NCBI GenBank assembly: GCA_000720375.1
Contig: JOAA01000036.1
Span: 1-64,000 of the forward strand
Source: Rhodococcus rhodnii
Lineage (GTDB): Bacteria > Actinomycetota > Actinomycetes > Mycobacteriales > Pseudonocardiaceae
Length of the DNA: 64,000 bases
Direction of reading: 5' to 3'
Of the stretch, positions 60,948 to 64,000 are shown one piece after another. The first letter of the stretch is position 1, and every line of letters begins with the position of its first letter. A program made the translations under genes and the position numbers. The notes under the pieces were generated by a model. The model did no database searches and was not told the DNA's origin. It saw only the letters and a list, made by a program, of their open reading frames with translations.

Positions 60948-60966
60948 TTAGGTTAGCCTAACCTGA
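60948..60966. promoter_or_regulatory. IdeR/DmdR iron box
   Basis: The 19-bp site TTAGGTTAGCCTAACCTGA matches the actinobacterial iron-box consensus at 17 of 19 positions. It ends 14 nt before the start codon of the siderophore-interacting protein, so iron-loaded IdeR/DmdR should repress that gene. Confidence 0.92.
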
Positions 60967-60980
60967 TTGGATGGGGTTCA

Positions 60981-61781
60981 ATGTCGCGAGTCAAGCCGCC
61001 AGAGCGCAGAGCGATGATCCGGGCCACGGTCGCCCGGACGTGCCGGATCAGCGAGAACTTCGTGACGGTCACGGTGACCGGCGACGAGCTCGCACAGTTC
61101 GAGCCGCAGGGGTACGACCAGTGCGTCCGGCTGTTCTTCCGGCGCGACGGGCAGGACGACCTCACCATGCCCACGTTCTCCAACAACGCGTGGCTCGCGC
61201 AGTTCCTGCTCACGCGCGTGGCTCACCGGCCGTGGGTCCGTAACTACACCGTCCGGGCGTTCCGGACGGACCCGCTGGAAATGGACATCGAGTTCGCCCT
61301 GCACGGCGACGCCGGACCGGCGTCGGTGTTCGCGACCCGCGCTCAGCCCGGCGATCCCGTCGGCATCTTCGACGAAGGCGTCGGTTATCGGCCACCGGAA
61401 AACTCGGCGCGGCAGTTGCTCGTCGCCGACGAGAGCGCGGTGCCCGCCGTGCTGGCCATTTTGGACAGCACGGCGGACAGCTTGCACGCCGATGTGTACC
61501 TGGAAGTACCGCACAGCGACGACTTCCGTGAGCTCGACACCCCGCCGAACGTCAAAGTGCACTGGTTGGCCCGCAACGGATCCGGCGACGTCCCGGGCAG
61601 ACTCGCCTTGGACACTGTCAAATCCGCGACCCTGCCCGCCGATTTGGACTACACGTGGGTCGCGGGCGAAAGTGGGCTAGCGACTGGCGTACGCCGATTC
61701 CTGGTGCAGGAACGCGGAGTCGCGAAGTCCACTGTCACCTTCTTCGGCTACTGGCGGCACGGAAAAGCCAGCCCAGGTTAG
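60981..61781 (+). CDS. siderophore-interacting protein (ferric-siderophore reductase, SIP family)
   Basis: A 266-residue cytosolic flavoprotein that releases iron from imported ferric siderophores by reduction. The FAD domain has RPWVRNYTVRAFR (RxYTxR). The C-terminal SIP domain has LLVADESAVPAVLAIL and ends DYTWVAGESGLATGVRRFLV, GYWRHG. The ATG lies 14 nt after a strong iron box with only a weak ribosome site. No siderophore transporter or synthetase is adjacent. The 3' end overlaps the convergent lipoprotein gene by 4 nt. Confidence 0.94.
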   Translation: MSRVKPPERRAMIRATVARTCRISENFVTVTVTGDELAQFEPQGYDQCVRLFFRRDGQDDLTMPTFSNNAWLAQFLLTRVAHRPWVRNYTVRAFRTDPLEMDIEFALHGDAGPASVFATRAQPGDPVGIFDEGVGYRPPENSARQLLVADESAVPAVLAILDSTADSLHADVYLEVPHSDDFRELDTPPNVKVHWLARNGSGDVPGRLALDTVKSATLPADLDYTWVAGESGLATGVRRFLVQERGVAKSTVTFFGYWRHGKASPG

Positions 61782-62368
61782 GAAGAAGGCCTGCACTTCT
61801 CGGCCACCGCCGCGGTCACCCCGAACACTGGATCGTTGGAGTCGAACTGCGCCAACGGGTCGTGTGCGTCCTTGAGCACGTCCTGAGCGGCGGTCAACGC
61901 TGCGGAACCCGGGTCCATCCAGGCGTTCCCCTTGGCCGCGTCCACTTTCCGTTTGCCTTCGGCGGCGGCGTCACGCGAAGCCGTGAACCTTTCCACGAAG
62001 AATTGCTTCGCTTTGTCACCGTCCTTGAACGGGGACGGCGGCAACGCAGTCAGCTCGTCGACGGTTTTACCTGCCAGCTCAGCCATCTCGCCAAGTTCCT
62101 TGCTCGCCGAGCCCTTGGTCACCACCTGCTCGGCGGGCGCGTTCTGGAGCCTTTCATTGTTGGCCAGGCGGTAACCGTGCACCGCTCCGCAGTAGCTGTT
62201 CAGCCACGCCAAGGAGGACGCGTCCGGTTTCGGCGGAGCTGTCGAAGTCACGGATGGTGGCGAGGTGACCGTCACGGCCGCGGGTGGCGGGGGCTGCTCA
62301 GACCCCGTGCAGCCGACCGCGAGCACGCAGACGCCCGCCACCATCCACAGTTTTGTACCGATCTTCAT
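61778..62368 (-). CDS. lipoprotein of unknown function
   Basis: A 196-residue exported protein. The signal ends with lipobox AVGC (Cys20). A Pro/Thr/Ser-rich spacer of about 30 residues precedes a helical domain (SLAWLNSYCGAVHGYRLANN, ELGEMAELAGKTVDELTAL), which matches no family I know. Ribosome site AGAGGGGAAAATAA before the ATG. A hairpin (62383-62402) separates it from the ESX-like genes upstream, so it has its own transcript or is read through at low level. Confidence 0.8.
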   Translation of the reverse strand: MKIGTKLWMVAGVCVLAVGCTGSEQPPPPAAVTVTSPPSVTSTAPPKPDASSLAWLNSYCGAVHGYRLANNERLQNAPAEQVVTKGSASKELGEMAELAGKTVDELTALPPSPFKDGDKAKQFFVERFTASRDAAAEGKRKVDAAKGNAWMDPGSAALTAAQDVLKDAHDPLAQFDSNDPVFGVTAAVAEKCRPSS

Positions 62369-62382
62369 TTATTTTCCCCTCT

Positions 62383-62402
62383 CAGCGCCCTTTCAGGCGC
62401 TG
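62383..62402 (-). terminator. hairpin between the ESX-like pair and the lipoprotein gene
   Basis: CAGCGCC and GGCGCTG pair perfectly (7 bp, 6-nt loop). It lies 46 nt after the stop of the 62449 gene and just before the ribosome site of the lipoprotein gene. Confidence 0.6.
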
Positions 62403-62448
62403 CCTCACTGAACACACGCCCCAGCGGGACGGTTGGTTGCCCCGGAGT

Positions 62449-62745
62449 TCACCGGATTTCGGCGGAATTCAGTGCCTCGATCGTCCGGCGGACGGTGTCC
62501 TCCCACTCGTGGGTCAGGACGTACTTCTCCTCGTCGGGCAAGGAGTTCCACTGCCGCACGGCGGCACGGACCGCGTCGAGGACGTCCTCGGGCACAATGG
62601 ACTCACGCAGGATCGCGTGCAGCTCCGTTCGGCCCGCGAGCACGTTCCTGCCGAACTCGCCAAGTACTCCCTTGTCTTCGGCCAGCAGACGCAGCTGGGC
62701 TTCGCGGGCCCGGCGACCGTCCACTGTCGACCATGGGCTCGTCAT
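62449..62745 (-). CDS. small protein coupled to the WXG-like protein
   Basis: A 98-residue mostly helical, acidic protein (RLLAEDKGVLGEFGRNVLAG, EKYVLTHEWEDTVRRTIEAL). I recognise no family. Its ATG overlaps the stop of the WXG-like gene by 4 nt, so the two are co-translated. By analogy with ESX loci it may be a chaperone, partner or immunity protein; this is inference only. Confidence 0.7.
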   Translation of the reverse strand: MTSPWSTVDGRRAREAQLRLLAEDKGVLGEFGRNVLAGRTELHAILRESIVPEDVLDAVRAAVRQWNSLPDEEKYVLTHEWEDTVRRTIEALNSAEIR

Positions 62746-63779
62746 GACACCGCCGGGTGGGAGTACTCAAGCGCCGGCCATGCCATCGCGGGCTCCTGGA
62801 ACGCGGCCACGCCTTTGAAGGTGTGCACAGCGGCCTCGATGAGATCCAGTGCGTCACCGACTTTGCTCACGCTCGCGAACACACCGGCGAGCAAGGCGCC
62901 GCCGAGCAGGACGTCGATCAGCGCGTCCAGCAACCAGTCGATCGCGACGCTCAACGCCTGCATCCCGTGGTACGCCGACCGCGCGAAGTTCTGCACCGCC
63001 ACACCGGCCTGGTCGCAGAACCCGGAGAACAGGCTGGCGTTCCTGGCGTAATCCCATAGCCAGTCCCGCGCCGTCCCGGCCGCGTTGCCGTCCCATCGCG
63101 GGCCGAGGTCGTTCCAGCCCCGCATCACGTTCGCGCCGATCCGGCCGTACGCAACGGAAACGTCCCGCAACGCCATGCCCTGGCGCATCAACTCGACCCA
63201 GTTGCCGCTGACGTACTGGGCGATCTTCTCGAACCAGTCCGTGCCGGTCGCGAGCCTCACCAAGTCACGCACGTGCGGAGCGACCGAGACCTTGCCGAGG
63301 ATCTCGTGCACCGCACCGGTGATCTCGATGACCGGCCAGCCGCTTTGGCCGGTCGGGGCCGGGGTGCCCGCGTACTCGGATCCGGGCTTGCGGGGACACT
63401 CCGCGGCGTCGTAGACGTCGTTGAAAGCGCGCCACGGCGGGTTGTACTGCGTGGGAAACGTGCGTGGCGGCTGGATCGGCTGCGGGAAGGTCGCGTCCGT
63501 GTCCGCCGCGGCGCCTTCTTCGGTTTCCCGGTAGTACTTAGCGGCTTTCGCCAGCGTCTGGGAGCACGCTCCAGCCAGGTGCCAGCCGCGTTCGAGGTTG
63601 AACTCGGCGAAGGCCCGGTACTTGTCCACCGTCTCAAAGACGGTGTTGAGCAACGTCCCCTCGTCGACGTTGTCGGCTGGGGTCAGCGCGTGGGCATAGA
63701 ACAACTGAGCCGCGTCGCACGCGCGTCCCATCATGATCGCCATCGAATCGACGGCCCCGGAGTCGACCCTGAAACCCAC
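62742..63779 (-). CDS. WXG100-like ESX-associated protein
   Basis: A 345-residue protein with two helical WXG-like regions. The first (about 1-90) starts FRVDSGAVDSMAIMMGRACD. The second (about 175-260) holds GWNDLGPRWDGNAAGTARDW with a W-x-G turn and RNASLFSGFCDQAGVAV. Between them is a Pro-rich linker (QPIQPPRTFPTQYNPPW). A hydrophobic segment (about 285-308) near the C-terminus could insert into a membrane. Such proteins are typical type VII secretion substrates or components, but no EccC or other ESX gene is in the window. GTG start with a weak ribosome site. Confidence 0.7.
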   Translation of the reverse strand: MGFRVDSGAVDSMAIMMGRACDAAQLFYAHALTPADNVDEGTLLNTVFETVDKYRAFAEFNLERGWHLAGACSQTLAKAAKYYRETEEGAAADTDATFPQPIQPPRTFPTQYNPPWRAFNDVYDAAECPRKPGSEYAGTPAPTGQSGWPVIEITGAVHEILGKVSVAPHVRDLVRLATGTDWFEKIAQYVSGNWVELMRQGMALRDVSVAYGRIGANVMRGWNDLGPRWDGNAAGTARDWLWDYARNASLFSGFCDQAGVAVQNFARSAYHGMQALSVAIDWLLDALIDVLLGGALLAGVFASVSKVGDALDLIEAAVHTFKGVAAFQEPAMAWPALEYSHPAVS

Positions 63780-63815
63780 CTTGGCAGTGGATCACGCGGC
63801 TCTTGCGCTTTTCTC

Positions 63816-64000
63816 CTAGTGCCAGGGTTCGTGCTCGACCCGGACCGGTGCGTCCAGGTCGGCGGCCTGCTCGATGGCCAGCGCGATGCGGTGGTCCTGG
63901 ATGCCGTCGGCCAAGGAATACGGCTCCGGGCCATCCTCGGAAACCCAGGCCGCGGTGTCCTCGAGCAGGGTGGCGATCGCGATTTCCTCGTCGTTCCACC
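63816..64000 (-). CDS. C-terminal end of a Gfo/Idh/MocA-type oxidoreductase (partial)
   Basis: The minus-strand frame entering from the window edge ends EPYSLADGIQDHRIALAIEQ, then VRVEHEPWH and a stop at 63816. This is the standard C-terminus of Gfo/Idh/MocA sugar dehydrogenases (EPYSLAEAxQDHxLAL). The start and the Rossmann domain lie outside. It precedes the WXG-like gene by 36 nt but is functionally unrelated. Confidence 0.65.
   Translation of the reverse strand, partial: WNDEEIAIATLLEDTAAWVSEDGPEPYSLADGIQDHRIALAIEQAADLDAPVRVEHEPWH

Overview
The window is GC-rich DNA from an actinomycete. The evidence is dense overlapping GTG/ATG operons, SARP/AfsR-like regulators, F420-type oxidoreductases, a CebR-controlled cellulose system, an IdeR/DmdR-type iron box, rare TTA codons, and leaderless-looking starts that sit on operators. 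A member of the Pseudonocardiaceae fits, but nothing here fixes the genus. No tRNA, rRNA, CRISPR array, phage or transposase gene was seen.

Layout. (1) 1-7.9 kb: a decayed ABC-permease end, a zinc alcohol dehydrogenase, a deazaflavin nitroreductase, XRE and HxlR regulators, an LLM oxidoreductase/FAD oxidase/esterase operon, a frameshifted DUF305 gene and a BlaI-M56 protease pair. (2) 8-25.4 kb: a 1049-residue AfsR-like regulator, two NDH-2-like flavoproteins, a broken sigma factor, small membrane proteins, a TetR/methyltransferase pair with a strong operator, a cytochrome P450, a copper operon (CopD-CtaG fusion plus copper ATPase), VOC and PNPOx proteins, two more methyltransferases, and a 400-bp non-coding element of phased GGCGCGCC repeats around a 22-bp inverted repeat. 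(3) 25.4-37.3 kb: a complete cellulose locus. It has a lytic polysaccharide monooxygenase, a GH6 cellobiohydrolase with an unknown lipoprotein, CebR, the CebEFG importer, a GH1 beta-glucosidase and a GH48 exocellulase. Five CebR-type boxes lie in its three control regions. (4) 37.3-44.8 kb: a run of 44 C residues, two small secreted proteins (DUF4394 and RTX-like), and two tandem overlapping AfsR-like regulators, each with two TTA codons. (5) 44.8-58.2 kb: a ten-gene minus-strand operon (CUT1 importer, GH10 xylanase, Gfo/Idh/MocA oxidoreductase, DUF6807 protein, cupin, Lpl-type importer) divergent from a LacI regulator plus GH3 glycosidase. (6) 58.1-64 kb: a membrane GTPase pair, a decay zone (truncated methyltransferase, SARP remnant), an iron-box-controlled siderophore-interacting protein, a lipoprotein, an ESX/WXG-like pair and a partial oxidoreductase.

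How it works together. In region 3 the secreted LPMO, GH6 and GH48 would break down crystalline cellulose, CebEFG would import cellobiose, the GH1 enzyme would hydrolyse it inside the cell, and CebR would repress the set until cellobiose appears. In region 5 the GH10 enzyme would release xylo-oligosaccharides, two separate ATPase-less importers would take up products, and the GH3 enzyme plus the Gfo/DUF6807/cupin proteins would process them under the divergent LacI protein. Neither importer locus encodes its ATPase, so a shared MsiK-type ATPase elsewhere is expected.

Least explained: the GGCGCGCC repeat element at 23.7-24.1 kb, and the role of the DUF6807/cupin/Gfo module with a second importer inside the xylanase operon.
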